Assembly (NCBI RefSeq): GCF_003054055.1
Contig: NZ_QBKI01000012.1
Coordinates: 62,001-126,000, forward strand
Length of the DNA: 64,000 nt
From: Pontibacter mucosus
GTDB taxonomy: Bacteria > Bacteroidota > Bacteroidia > Cytophagales > Hymenobacteraceae
Direction: 5' to 3'
The notes below the pieces were generated by a model. That model was not told where the DNA came from, made no database searches, and saw only the letters and a list, made by a program, of their open reading frames with translations. Numbering within the stretch: the stretch's first letter is position 1; each line of letters starts with the position of its first letter. The position numbers and the translations under genes are program-made. This document shows, piece by piece, positions 27,513 through 35,931 of the stretch.

Positions 27513-29921
27513 TTAATAGATAGTCGGATAGGTTTTTGAGTCGGCTTCGTGCAAAATCTCATACACCGCCTCGAACACATCCTCTGTGTTTGGCTTGGAG
27601 AAATAATCGCCATCTGAGCCGTACGGCGGACGGTGGGCATGCGCCGACAGGCATTGCGGCTTAGAATCCAGCCATCTCCAGGCGCCCTGCTCATCCACTA
27701 CCTGCTGCATCATAAAGGCTGTAGCGCCGCCCGGCACGTCCTCATCGGCAAACAGCACACGGTTGGTTTTACGGATCGAGTCCGTGATCATGTGGTCCAC
27801 GTCGAAAGGCAGGAGCGTCTGCACATCGATTACCTCGGCCGAGATACCAAACTCCTCCAGCTGGCGGGCCGCTTCCATCACAATGCGGCACATAGAGCCA
27901 TAGGTAACGATCGTGATATCGGTTCCCTCTCTGAGAATCTCCGGCTTGCCAAGCGGCACGGTGAACTCGCCAATGTTATTCGGGATGCGCTCTTTCAGGC
28001 GGTAGCCGTTCAGACACTCAATCACCAGCGCCGGCTCGTCGGACTTGAGCAGGGTGTTATAAAAGCCTGCTGCCTGCGTCATGTTGCGCGGCACCAGCAC
28101 GTGCATGCCCCGGATGCTATGCAGGATCATACCAATCGGAGAGCCCGAGTGCCAGATACCCTCCAGGCGGTGGCCACGGGTGCGCACAATCAGGGGAGCC
28201 TTTTGGCCGCCCTTGGTGCGGTACTGCAAGCAAGCCACGTCGTCAGACAGGATCTGGATAGCATAGAGCAGGTAATCCAGGTATTGGATTTCGGTGATTG
28301 GGCGCAGGCCGCGCAGGGCGGCACCTATCCCCTGCCCCACTATCGTGCACTCCCGGATACCGGTATCGGTTACGCGCAGCTCGCCATGCTTCTCCTGCAG
28401 GCCGGCAAAGGCCTGGTTCACGTCGCCGATAAAGCCTACGTCCTCGCCAATGGCGAACACACGTGGGTCGCGGGAAAGGATAGCGTCGAAGCAGGCCTGC
28501 AGCACCTCGCGGCCGTCCACCACCGGCGAGTTCTCGTCAAACTCCGGCTTTACCTCCTCTACCAGCAGCGCCGACTCTTCGGATTGGCTATACAGGTAGG
28601 AGTTATAGCGCTCGGCGTTCTCGCCCTGCACCTGCTCCAGCCACTCCACCAGCTCTCGCTTGGCCTGGTTGCGCTCATCGCGCACATAGCGCAGGGCCTT
28701 GCGCACCGCTCTAACTGCGTCACTGCGAATCGGATTCAGCGTCTTGCGAAGCTCCTCGGTAATCGTGGCAATTTGCGTGATGTGCTCACTGGCATTAGCC
28801 AGTCCATCCAGCAGGCGCAGCGCCTCGTCATGGTCTTTCTGAATGTCGTTGGCATAGTCGTTCCAGGCATCGCTGCGAGCCACTTTCACGGCATCCTTTG
28901 CCTCTGCCTCTATCTGGGCCAACTGCTCCTCAGTGGCGATTTCGTTCTCCAGTATCCACTCGCGCATCTTCTTGATGCAGTCATACTCGGCTTCCCAGTC
29001 CAGGCGCTCCTTCGACTTATAACGCTCATGCGATCCAGAGGTAGAGTGGCCCTGCGGCTGCGTCATTTCCTCTACATGCACCAGCACCGGCACATGCTGC
29101 TCGCGGCACACGCGCACGGCGGCCTCATAGGTCTCGCAAAGGGCGAGGTAATCCCAACCCTTCACCTTAAATATCTCGTAGCCCTGCTCCCCCTCGGCGT
29201 TGCGCTGGAAACCGGCCAGAATCTCGGATATACTTCCTTTGGTGGTCTGGTACTCGGCAGGCACCGAAATGCCATAGCCATCGTCCCAAACAGACACCAG
29301 CATCGGCACTTGCAACACACCAGCCGCGTTTACGGCCTCAAAGAACATCCCCTCGGAGGTGGAGGCGTTGCCGATGGTGCCAAAGGCTACTTCGTTGCCA
29401 TTCACCGAAAAGTTCGTCATGCCCTGCAGGGCCGGGTTCTGGCGGTAAAGCTTGGAGGCATAGGCCAGGCCCAAAAGGCGCGGCATCTGGGCAGCCGTAG
29501 GCGAAATATCAGCGCTTGAGTTCTTCTGCTCCATCAGGTTTTTCCAGTTGCCCTCATCGTCGAGCGAGCGGGTGCCGAAGTGGCCGTTCATGGCGCGGCC
29601 AGCGGTAGAGGGCTCTGCCTCCACATCGGTGTGGGCGTAAAGCTGGGCAAAGTACTGCTGCAGCGTCAGCTCGCCGATGGCGAACATGAAGGTCTGGTCG
29701 CGGTAGTAGCCGGATCGGAAGTCGCCGTTGCGGAAGAACTTAGCCATAGCCAGTTGGGCCAATTCTTTGCCATCCCCGAAAATGCCGAATTTGGCCTTGC
29801 CCATGAACACCTCCTTGCGGCCGGTAAGGCTGGCCTGGCGGCTTTCCCAGGCGATGCGGTAATCGTTTAATATTTCTTCGGAAGTTAGTCTCTGTATGAC
29901 AGATACTTCAGTGGTTTGCAT
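27513..29921 (-). CDS. 2-oxo acid dehydrogenase E1, fused alpha and beta subunits
   Basis: An 802-residue fusion of the two E1 chains that decarboxylate a 2-oxo acid with thiamine diphosphate and hand the acyl group to E2. The substrate is pyruvate or branched-chain 2-oxo acids. The alpha part (1-370) has TMPRLLGLAYASK-like context, VAFGTIGNASTSEG at about 179-192 and SVWDDGYGISVP. The beta part (from about 460) has FAIGEDVGFIGDVNQAF, FTDTGIRECTIVGQGIGAAL-like motif and TIVTYGSMC. In the alpha thiamine loop the usual GD(G/A) is GNA, an Asn for the metal-binding Asp at residue 185. This fusion is typical of Bacteroidota. Clear promoter upstream at 29956-29986. Confidence 0.9.
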   Translation of the reverse strand: MQTTEVSVIQRLTSEEILNDYRIAWESRQASLTGRKEVFMGKAKFGIFGDGKELAQLAMAKFFRNGDFRSGYYRDQTFMFAIGELTLQQYFAQLYAHTDVEAEPSTAGRAMNGHFGTRSLDDEGNWKNLMEQKNSSADISPTAAQMPRLLGLAYASKLYRQNPALQGMTNFSVNGNEVAFGTIGNASTSEGMFFEAVNAAGVLQVPMLVSVWDDGYGISVPAEYQTTKGSISEILAGFQRNAEGEQGYEIFKVKGWDYLALCETYEAAVRVCREQHVPVLVHVEEMTQPQGHSTSGSHERYKSKERLDWEAEYDCIKKMREWILENEIATEEQLAQIEAEAKDAVKVARSDAWNDYANDIQKDHDEALRLLDGLANASEHITQIATITEELRKTLNPIRSDAVRAVRKALRYVRDERNQAKRELVEWLEQVQGENAERYNSYLYSQSEESALLVEEVKPEFDENSPVVDGREVLQACFDAILSRDPRVFAIGEDVGFIGDVNQAFAGLQEKHGELRVTDTGIRECTIVGQGIGAALRGLRPITEIQYLDYLLYAIQILSDDVACLQYRTKGGQKAPLIVRTRGHRLEGIWHSGSPIGMILHSIRGMHVLVPRNMTQAAGFYNTLLKSDEPALVIECLNGYRLKERIPNNIGEFTVPLGKPEILREGTDITIVTYGSMCRIVMEAARQLEEFGISAEVIDVQTLLPFDVDHMITDSIRKTNRVLFADEDVPGGATAFMMQQVVDEQGAWRWLDSKPQCLSAHAHRPPYGSDGDYFSKPNTEDVFEAVYEILHEADSKTYPTIY

Positions 29922-29955
29922 GTGATATCGTTTAAACCAATGGTCTTTTTCTATT

Positions 29956-29986
29956 CAAAAGTACATAAGATTCCCCTAAATTCAAA
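29956..29986 (-). promoter_or_regulatory. Bacteroidota-type promoter of the E1 gene
   Basis: On the minus strand a -33 TTTG (29986-29983) is followed after 19 bases by a -7 box TACTTTTG (29963-29956), an exact match to TAnnTTTG. It lies 35 bases upstream of the E1 start codon. Confidence 0.75.
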
Positions 29987-30047
29987 TTTGGCAATGCTTT
30001 GGCGGCCCTTACAAAGTGCCGTCGCTGTGTTTGAAAAAAGATTCTCG

Positions 30048-30055
30048 TATATTTG
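30048..30055 (+). promoter_or_regulatory. -7 promoter box of the DUF1573 gene
   Basis: TATATTTG matches the Bacteroidota -7 consensus TAnnTTTG exactly, 57 bases before the DUF1573 start. A TTTG lies 15 bases upstream (30030-30033), a little nearer than usual. Confidence 0.6.
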
Positions 30056-30111
30056 TTTTGCACTAAAAATCTCCGAATTTAGGTGCAGTAATGCCGTTCC
30101 CTTATTTACAT

Positions 30112-30888
30112 ATGACTAGTAAGCTATTTCTATTAACGCTGTTGTGTTTTATATTTGCGGGCTATACAGCTAAGGCACAAGGGAAACTGGTTTTTGAAAA
30201 GGAAACCCATGACTTCGGCACCATAGCTGAGGGCACGCAGGCCTCCTATGTTTTCAAGGTGAAAAACGAGGGAACCGAGCCGGTGGTTATACCCAGTGTG
30301 CAGGCTTCCTGCGGCTGTACCACCCCCTCCTGGACTAAAGTGCCTATATTGCCGGGAGAATTTGGCACGATTACAGCTGTTTATAATTCAACAGGCCGGC
30401 CGGGCCCGTTCTACAAGAGCATAACGGTGTTATCGAACAATTCTGAGAAGCCGCAGCATGTTTTGTACATAAAAGGCGAGGTTGGTCCGAAAGATTTAAT
30501 TTCGGCGATCACACCGGAACAAAAGGCACTTTCGCCGCGTTTGGCAGTCGGAGGCACCAGTCACAGCTTCGGAAACCTTGAAAAAGGACAAAAACCTGTA
30601 GCTAAATTCCTGATTCGGAACACGGGCCGCAAGCCCCTTGTGATACAAGGTGTGAAGAGTACCTGCAACTGCGTGCAGTACCGCAGTTCCAAGCCAGAAA
30701 TTAAACCCGGCGAGGTGGCAACTTTGGAACTAAGGTACGCTCCGGTGATGTTAGGGGAGCAAAACGAGGTAGTAACCGTTCTTTCAAATGATTTGATTAT
30801 GCCTAACCTCAGGCTGACGCTGAAGGCAAACGTGGTGGAAGCGAAAGAGGCAAAGGCATCTAAAGATATGATAAGGGAAGGCAAATAG
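30112..30888 (+). CDS. exported DUF1573 protein with two ASPM-like repeats
   Basis: A 258-residue secreted or periplasmic protein; ATG at 30112 gives the signal peptide MTSKLFLLTLLCFIFAGYTAKAQ. It holds two immunoglobulin-like DUF1573 repeats: FGTIAEGTQASYVFKVKNEG...SCGCTTPSW and SFGNLEKGQKPVAKFLIRNTG...STCNCVQYRSS, each with the CxC of the family. A charged tail (EAKEAKASKDMIREGK) follows. The function in Bacteroidota is unknown; such domains commonly bind or stiffen envelope structures. A good terminator follows at 30936. Confidence 0.85.
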   Translation: MTSKLFLLTLLCFIFAGYTAKAQGKLVFEKETHDFGTIAEGTQASYVFKVKNEGTEPVVIPSVQASCGCTTPSWTKVPILPGEFGTITAVYNSTGRPGPFYKSITVLSNNSEKPQHVLYIKGEVGPKDLISAITPEQKALSPRLAVGGTSHSFGNLEKGQKPVAKFLIRNTGRKPLVIQGVKSTCNCVQYRSSKPEIKPGEVATLELRYAPVMLGEQNEVVTVLSNDLIMPNLRLTLKANVVEAKEAKASKDMIREGK

Positions 30889-30935
30889 CCGACACCTTTC
30901 AGATAGTTTTTTTCATAGTTTTATTTTGTACTAAT

Positions 30936-30962
30936 GGCAGTGATTTTATCGCTGCCTTTTTT
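30936..30962 (+). terminator. Rho-independent terminator
   Basis: GGCAGTGA pairs with TCGCTGCC (one G-T) around a 5-base loop and runs into TTTTTT, after the DUF1573 gene. Confidence 0.8.
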
Positions 30963-31091
30963 CATTTATAGCCCTTCCTAAACCGCACTGGAAAGCTGCT
31001 TAAATTGTATACTTTGAGCACATTTACCTGCTCTTCCTCAAGCGGTTATACTACATTCGGCAAGAACTATTTTATTTCAGCAAACTAATGG

Positions 31092-31099
31092 TATCTTTG
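31092..31099 (+). promoter_or_regulatory. -7 promoter box of ald
   Basis: TATCTTTG is an exact TAnnTTTG box, 44 bases upstream of the alanine dehydrogenase start. The -33 region is only T-rich (ATTTTATTTC), not a full TTTG. Confidence 0.65.
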
Positions 31100-31143
31100 C
31101 GCATCTAAATTCAAAAAACCTGTCAAATTAAACTGATTGCGAT

Positions 31144-32256
31144 ATGATAATCGGCGTTCCGAAGGAAATCAAGAATAATGAGAACCGCGTGGGCGTAACA
31201 CCTGCCGGCGTAACTGAACTGGTGCGCAATGGCCACACCGTATATGTACAGGCTACTGCCGGCGAAGGCAGCGGCTTTGTGGATGCTGAGTACGAAGCAG
31301 CCGGTGCCACCATCCTTCCCAGCATTGAGGAAGTGTACGGTATCGCCGACATGATCGTGAAAGTAAAAGAGCCTATTGAGTCAGAGTATAACCTGGTAAA
31401 GGATAACCAACTGCTGTTCACCTACTTCCACTTTGCCTCCCATGAGCCGCTAACCACAGCCATGATTGAGCGCAACGCAGTGTGCCTTGCCTACGAAACC
31501 GTAGAGCGTGCTGACCGCAGCCTGCCGTTGCTGGTGCCGATGTCGGAGGTGGCTGGCCGTATGGCGGTGCAGCAAGGTGCCAAGTACCTGGAGAAGCCGC
31601 TGAAAGGACGTGGCATTCTGCTGGGTGGCGTACCGGGCGTTCGCCCTGCCAAAGTGCTGATCCTGGGTGGTGGCGTGGTGGGTACCAACGCAGCCAAGAT
31701 TGCTGCCGGTATGGGCGCCGACGTAACCATTATGGACACAAACCTGGCCCGTCTCCGTTACCTGGACGATATCATGCCAGCCAACGTGAACACGCTCATG
31801 TCTAATGAGTATAATGTTCGCCAGTTGCTGCCAACGCACGACCTGATTATCGGGGCCGTGCTGATACCTGGTGCCAAGGCACCTCGCCTTATCACCAGAG
31901 ACATGCTGAAGGATATGCGTCCGGGCACAGTGCTGGTTGACGTAGCCGTTGACCAGGGTGGCTGTATCGAAACCTGCAAGCCGACGACGCACGAGAACCC
32001 AACCTTCATCATCGACGACGTGGTGCACTACTGCGTGGCGAACATGCCGGGCGCGGTGCCTTATACTTCTACTCAGGCCCTTACCAACGCCACCATGCCG
32101 TATGTGCTGATGGTAGCCAACAAAGGCTGGAAGCAGGCTTGCGCCGATAACGCCGAGCTGAAGAAAGGCCTGAACGTGGTAAACGGCAAAGTGGTTTATG
32201 CTGGCGTGGCCGAGGCATTCAACCTGCCATACACTCCAGTGGAAGAAGTGCTGTAA
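31144..32256 (+). CDS. ald: alanine dehydrogenase
   Basis: Catalyses reversible oxidative deamination of L-alanine to pyruvate and ammonium with NAD. The 370-residue product is full length. It starts MIIGVPKEIKNNENRVGVTPAGV (Arg15 substrate contact); Lys75 is in KVKEP, His96 in FTYFHFASHE, the NAD-binding loop is LILGGGVVGTNAA, and Asp269 lies in DVAVDQGGCIE. PTTHENPTFIIDDVVHYCVANMPGAVPYTST is the family's C-terminal signature. It has its own promoter and terminator and is a monocistronic gene. Codon use is highly biased, suggesting strong expression. Confidence 0.95.
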   Translation: MIIGVPKEIKNNENRVGVTPAGVTELVRNGHTVYVQATAGEGSGFVDAEYEAAGATILPSIEEVYGIADMIVKVKEPIESEYNLVKDNQLLFTYFHFASHEPLTTAMIERNAVCLAYETVERADRSLPLLVPMSEVAGRMAVQQGAKYLEKPLKGRGILLGGVPGVRPAKVLILGGGVVGTNAAKIAAGMGADVTIMDTNLARLRYLDDIMPANVNTLMSNEYNVRQLLPTHDLIIGAVLIPGAKAPRLITRDMLKDMRPGTVLVDVAVDQGGCIETCKPTTHENPTFIIDDVVHYCVANMPGAVPYTSTQALTNATMPYVLMVANKGWKQACADNAELKKGLNVVNGKVVYAGVAEAFNLPYTPVEEVL

Positions 32257-32267
32257 TAAGACAATAC

Positions 32268-32316
32268 AAGTATAAGTGGGCGCCTTTTTGACTTTGTCAG
32301 GAAGGCGCTCTTATTT
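32268..32316 (+). terminator. Rho-independent terminator of ald
   Basis: GGGCGCCTT pairs with AAGGCGCTC across a loop of about 15 bases and is followed by TTATTTTTG. The left side is preceded by AAGTATAAG. Confidence 0.7.
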
Positions 32317-32409
32317 TTGTGCCACCGGGGAGTGTTAAATTGCGCTCCCCCGGCCTAAAGCCTGACCTGCCCCTGGCGGCAGGCTATACTTTAACACGAA
32401 AGAACCGCG

Positions 32410-34287
32410 ATGTTCGACACGGCTTTTAAACTGATGCTGCGCCGCCTGGGCCTTTTGCTGGTGCTCTACACGCTGCTGCGTCTGCTCTTTTATATTTTCA
32501 ATCCGGCAGAGTTTGCGGGTGCCGATGCAGGTAAGCTGCTGTTTGCCTTTGCCCACGGCCTGCGCTTCGATGTGGCGGCTATACTTATCACCAACGCAGT
32601 TTTTATACTGCTGTCGCTATTCCCGGTAGGTAACACGCTGCACCCTACGTACCAGCGGGTGCTGAAATGGGTATTTATACTTTGCAACGCCCCCTTTATA
32701 GCCCTTGCCATCGTGGATGTGGAGTTCTTCAAGTTCATAGGCCGCCGCACCAGCAACGAGCTTTTTTCCATCACCGGTGACATTACCAGCCAGTTAATTC
32801 AGTTGATGGGCTATTATTGGTACCTCACGCTGGGCTTTGTGCTGCTGGTACTTGGCCTGGCCAGGGCCTTCCCGAAGGCTCCTGCCCTGCCCTCGCCTGC
32901 TCCCAACGTATGGCTGCGTGGCCTGAGGCTGGTGCTGGTGGCGGGATTTGTGGTGCTTGGCATCCGGGGAGGCTTGCAGTTGAAGCCGCTCCGCCCCAGC
33001 CACGCTTTCATCGTGGAGCCGGCTGCCCTGGGCCACCTGACGCTCAACAGTCCCTTCACCTTCATCAAAGGCATCGGGCAAACCAGCCTGGAGCAGAAAA
33101 ACTACTTCGAAACCGAGCAGAAGCTACTGCAAGCACTACAGTTTGACCCGCAAAATTATAACCAGGCCCAAGGTACTGCAGAAAAGCAGAATGTGGTGAT
33201 TATCATCCTGGAGAGCTTTGCCGCCGAGTATGTGGGCGCGCTGAACAACGGCCAGGGCTATACGCCTTTCCTGGACTCGCTGGCCACGCAGGGGGTGCTC
33301 TTTCGGGATGCTTTTGCCAACGGCCGGAAATCCATCGAGTCGCTGCCCTCTATACTTGCCGGGATGCCCTCCCTGATGCCGGAGCCATTCATCACCTCCC
33401 CTTACCAAGCCAACGAAATCTACGGATTAGGTACTATTCTGCAGCAGGAGGGCTACCACACAGCCATGTTCCATGGGGCGGCCAACGGCTCGATGGGCTT
33501 CAACAATTTTGCTATCCGGGCGGGAATGCAGGAATACTATGGCTTGGATGAATACCCTTCCAGCCTGCGCAAGCAGGACTTCGACGGGCAATGGGGCATC
33601 TTTGACGAGCCCTACCTGCAGTATGTTTCGCGGGAGCTGACAGGCTTTCAGCAGCCGTTTATGGCTACACTGTTCACGCTGAGTTCGCACCAGCCTTATA
33701 CCATCCCGGACAAGTATAAAGGCCGCTTCCCGAAAGGCGAGCTGGAGATACACGAGTCCATCGGTTACGCCGACCATGCGCTCCGGCAGTTCTTTAAGTC
33801 CGCCGCCCGGCAGCCCTGGTACGCTAACACCCTGTTTATACTTACCGCCGACCATACCCAGAAAAGTATAAACCCAGCCTATCAGAACGAGTTGGGCAAC
33901 TTCCGGGTACCGCTGCTGTTGTTTCATTCTAACAAGAGTCTGGAAAGTATAGATGCTGGCAGAGTGGCGCAGCACGCCGACATTCCGGCCACGGTGGTTG
34001 ATTTCCTGCAGGTTAAAACCGACAAGCTGCTGCCGTTCAGCAAATCCCTGCTCGACACGGCATCTACAGGCAATGCTATACTTTACAACGGCTCCTCTTA
34101 CCTGCTCGTGCAACCAGAGGTAGTAACGATGCTTAGCCAGGACGATGCCCTGCAGTTCTATACTTTCCCTGATTTGGCACCTGCCTCCCCTGCCCTTCAG
34201 TCCGGGCAGTTGCTGAAGGCGCAAGTGCAGTATTTCCGAAACGGCCTGGTAAACAATCGGCTATACTTTTGGAAGGAGGAAATTTAG
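32410..34287 (+). CDS. LTA-synthase-like membrane sulfatase-family protein
   Basis: A 625-residue protein with five N-terminal membrane helices (about residues 10-200) and a large extracytoplasmic alkaline phosphatase/sulfatase domain. The fold start VVIIILESFAAEYVG gives a metal-binding Glu. ANGRKSIESLPSILAGMPSL is the nucleophile region where LtaS has Thr; here Lys-Ser follows Gly-Arg, so Ser is the probable nucleophile. MFHGAANGSMGFNNF and FILTADHTQKS (Asp-His metal ligands) follow. Likely a phosphoglycerol or phosphoethanolamine transferase acting on envelope lipids or glycans. Gram-negative Bacteroidota lack lipoteichoic acid, so the acceptor differs. Five TATACTT/AAGTATA words lie in the last 450 bases of the gene. 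Confidence 0.85.
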   Translation: MFDTAFKLMLRRLGLLLVLYTLLRLLFYIFNPAEFAGADAGKLLFAFAHGLRFDVAAILITNAVFILLSLFPVGNTLHPTYQRVLKWVFILCNAPFIALAIVDVEFFKFIGRRTSNELFSITGDITSQLIQLMGYYWYLTLGFVLLVLGLARAFPKAPALPSPAPNVWLRGLRLVLVAGFVVLGIRGGLQLKPLRPSHAFIVEPAALGHLTLNSPFTFIKGIGQTSLEQKNYFETEQKLLQALQFDPQNYNQAQGTAEKQNVVIIILESFAAEYVGALNNGQGYTPFLDSLATQGVLFRDAFANGRKSIESLPSILAGMPSLMPEPFITSPYQANEIYGLGTILQQEGYHTAMFHGAANGSMGFNNFAIRAGMQEYYGLDEYPSSLRKQDFDGQWGIFDEPYLQYVSRELTGFQQPFMATLFTLSSHQPYTIPDKYKGRFPKGELEIHESIGYADHALRQFFKSAARQPWYANTLFILTADHTQKSINPAYQNELGNFRVPLLLFHSNKSLESIDAGRVAQHADIPATVVDFLQVKTDKLLPFSKSLLDTASTGNAILYNGSSYLLVQPEVVTMLSQDDALQFYTFPDLAPASPALQSGQLLKAQVQYFRNGLVNNRLYFWKEEI

Positions 34288-34289
34288 TT

Positions 34290-34618
34290 TTGAATGAGTG
34301 AATGAGTGAATAGGTGTGTGTTAAAACCCTGCACTCGCTCGCGTCCCGCGAGTGTGCGTTATTTTGGGGCCTCTGGCCACTATTTATACTATTATTGGAT
34401 AACTCTATGATCTGGATATCGCTTTGCTCCGATTTGTCTGCCGCGAGCGTCCTCGCTCATGACAAGCTATTATTAGTGTTGGAGCTCTGGCCTATTTAGT
34501 ACCTTATAGTACAGAAAGTATAGTATAGCGAGCGGCCAGAGGCCCCAAAATAACGCACACTCGCGGGACGCGAGCGAGATTAAGCCATTCACTCATCCAC
34601 TCAATCACTCATTCAACA
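34290..34618. repeat. large inverted repeat between convergent genes
   Basis: Perfect 45-base arms, 34334-34378 and 34534-34578 (first bases CTCGCTCGCGTCCCGCGAGT), enclose 155 bases. Outside them, imperfect arms made of GAATGAGTGA-type repeats (34290-34310 and 34592-34616) continue the pairing. The left end begins right after the LTA-synthase-like stop codon and the right end includes the stop of the HsdR-like gene. The interior is AT-rich with a smaller hairpin (GCGAGCG/CTCGC at about 34442-34456) and no reading frame. It could be a MITE-like insertion or a giant bidirectional terminator. Confidence 0.85.
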
Positions 34619-35058
34619 TTGTACCTCGGTACCTCCTGCAGCGGCTCAAACGTGCGGGTTTCGAAGTTTACCTGCCAGCAGTAGTGCTGCAGGCCGTTGG
34701 AGATAACGACATACCTGGCGCGTAAGGTTTGGTTGTAGGTAGACACCTGCTTGATAACATCCTGCGTAATAGGTACATGAACGGCTTTGCACTCGAGCAA
34801 CAGGTGGGGCTGGCCCTCCTGGTTGTAAACGCATAGGTCGGTACGCTTCTGCAGCTTGTTGTAGCGGGTGCCGCGCTCTATGCTGATCAGGCTTTTGGGG
34901 TAGCCGAGCGTGTTGATGAGGTAATGCACAAAATGCTGGCGCACCCATTCCTCCGGGGTCAGCACTACGTTTTTGCGGCGAAGTATATCAAAAATCAGAT
35001 AATTAGAACCTGATTTCGTAACTTTGTAGTCAAAGGGAGGTAAATTGAGGGCATCCAT
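34609..35058 (-). CDS. solitary HsdR N-terminal-type nuclease domain protein
   Basis: A 149-residue protein of the HSDR_N_2 group. ATG at 35058 (MDALNLPPFDYKV) is the normal family start. It holds a PD-(D/E)xK nuclease-like core: the Asp in KLQKRTDLCVYN and Glu-x-Lys in LLLECKAVHV, preceded by a helix EEWVRQHFVHYLINTLGYP. There is no helicase, hsdM or hsdS next to it, so it is not a restriction system. In Bacteroidota this gene is a common stand-alone housekeeping-type gene of unknown role. It starts 90 bases from the divergent AMP nucleosidase gene. Confidence 0.8.
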   Translation of the reverse strand: MDALNLPPFDYKVTKSGSNYLIFDILRRKNVVLTPEEWVRQHFVHYLINTLGYPKSLISIERGTRYNKLQKRTDLCVYNQEGQPHLLLECKAVHVPITQDVIKQVSTYNQTLRARYVVISNGLQHYCWQVNFETRTFEPLQEVPRYNVE

Positions 35059-35148
35059 ACTGCAATTTAACCTTTTTCCTGCTACCTCCGCCCCAGTAGC
35101 CGCTGCTGCCAAGGCGGTTTTTTTGTACCTAACTAATCAGTAAAACCC

Positions 35149-35922
35149 ATGAAAAGCAAAGAGGAAATAGTAAGCGACTGGCTGCCACGCTACACCGGTG
35201 TGCCCCTCGACGAGTTTGGGGAGTATATTCTGCTCACCAACTTTATAAACTACGTGCGCATGTTCGCCGACCGTTTCGGCGTGGAGATAAAGGGGCTCGA
35301 CAAGCCCATGCAAACGGCCACGGCCAACAACATCACCATCATCAACTTTGGCATGGGCAGTGCCATGGCGGCTACCGTGATGGACCTGCTCTCGGCCATT
35401 AAGCCTAAAGCGGCCCTATTCCTGGGCAAGTGCGGCGGCCTGAAAAAGAAAACGCAGATTGGCGACCTTATACTTCCGATTGCAGCCATCCGCGGCGAGG
35501 GTACCTCCGACGATTACCTGCCACCGGAAATCCCGGCCCTGCCCTCGTTCCGCCTGCAGCGCGCCGTTTCCTCCATGATCAAGAAGCACGAGATGGACTA
35601 CTGGACCGGCACGGTGTATACTACCAACCGCCGCGTGTGGGAGCACGACGACGACTTTAAGGATTACCTGCGCCAGATCCGCGCCATGGGCATCGACATG
35701 GAAACGGCCACTATCTTTACCGTAGGCTTTATCAACGAGATCCCGCACGGTGCCCTGCTGCTGGTGTCTGATAACCCGATGATTCCGGAGGGCGTGAAGA
35801 CCTCAGAAAGTGACAAACTTGTGACAACCAACTACGTGGAGAAACACCTGAGCATCGGCATCGACTCGTTGCTGGAGCTTATCAACTCCGGAGAATCCGT
35901 AAAACATATGCGTTTCGAGTAA
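35149..35922 (+). CDS. amn: AMP nucleosidase
   Basis: Hydrolyses AMP to adenine and ribose 5-phosphate, regulating the adenylate pool. The 257-residue protein is the short Bacteroidota form with only the nucleosidase domain of the PNP/UDP phosphorylase fold. Phosphate and ribose sites are in INFGMGSAMAATVMDLL and FLGKCGGL. The purine-site region is GIDMETATIFTVGF with the Met-Glu that binds ribose, and LLVSDNPMIPEG provides the catalytic Asp. The N-terminal regulatory domain of the E. coli enzyme is absent. The amidohydrolase gene follows 9 bases later, so the two are probably co-transcribed. Confidence 0.88.
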   Translation: MKSKEEIVSDWLPRYTGVPLDEFGEYILLTNFINYVRMFADRFGVEIKGLDKPMQTATANNITIINFGMGSAMAATVMDLLSAIKPKAALFLGKCGGLKKKTQIGDLILPIAAIRGEGTSDDYLPPEIPALPSFRLQRAVSSMIKKHEMDYWTGTVYTTNRRVWEHDDDFKDYLRQIRAMGIDMETATIFTVGFINEIPHGALLLVSDNPMIPEGVKTSESDKLVTTNYVEKHLSIGIDSLLELINSGESVKHMRFE

Positions 35923-35931
35923 ACCAACACT

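Noticed and set aside
34609..35058. Remnant of a type I restriction-modification system
   Set aside because: The protein is complete for its own family and no hsdM, hsdS or helicase sequence is nearby.
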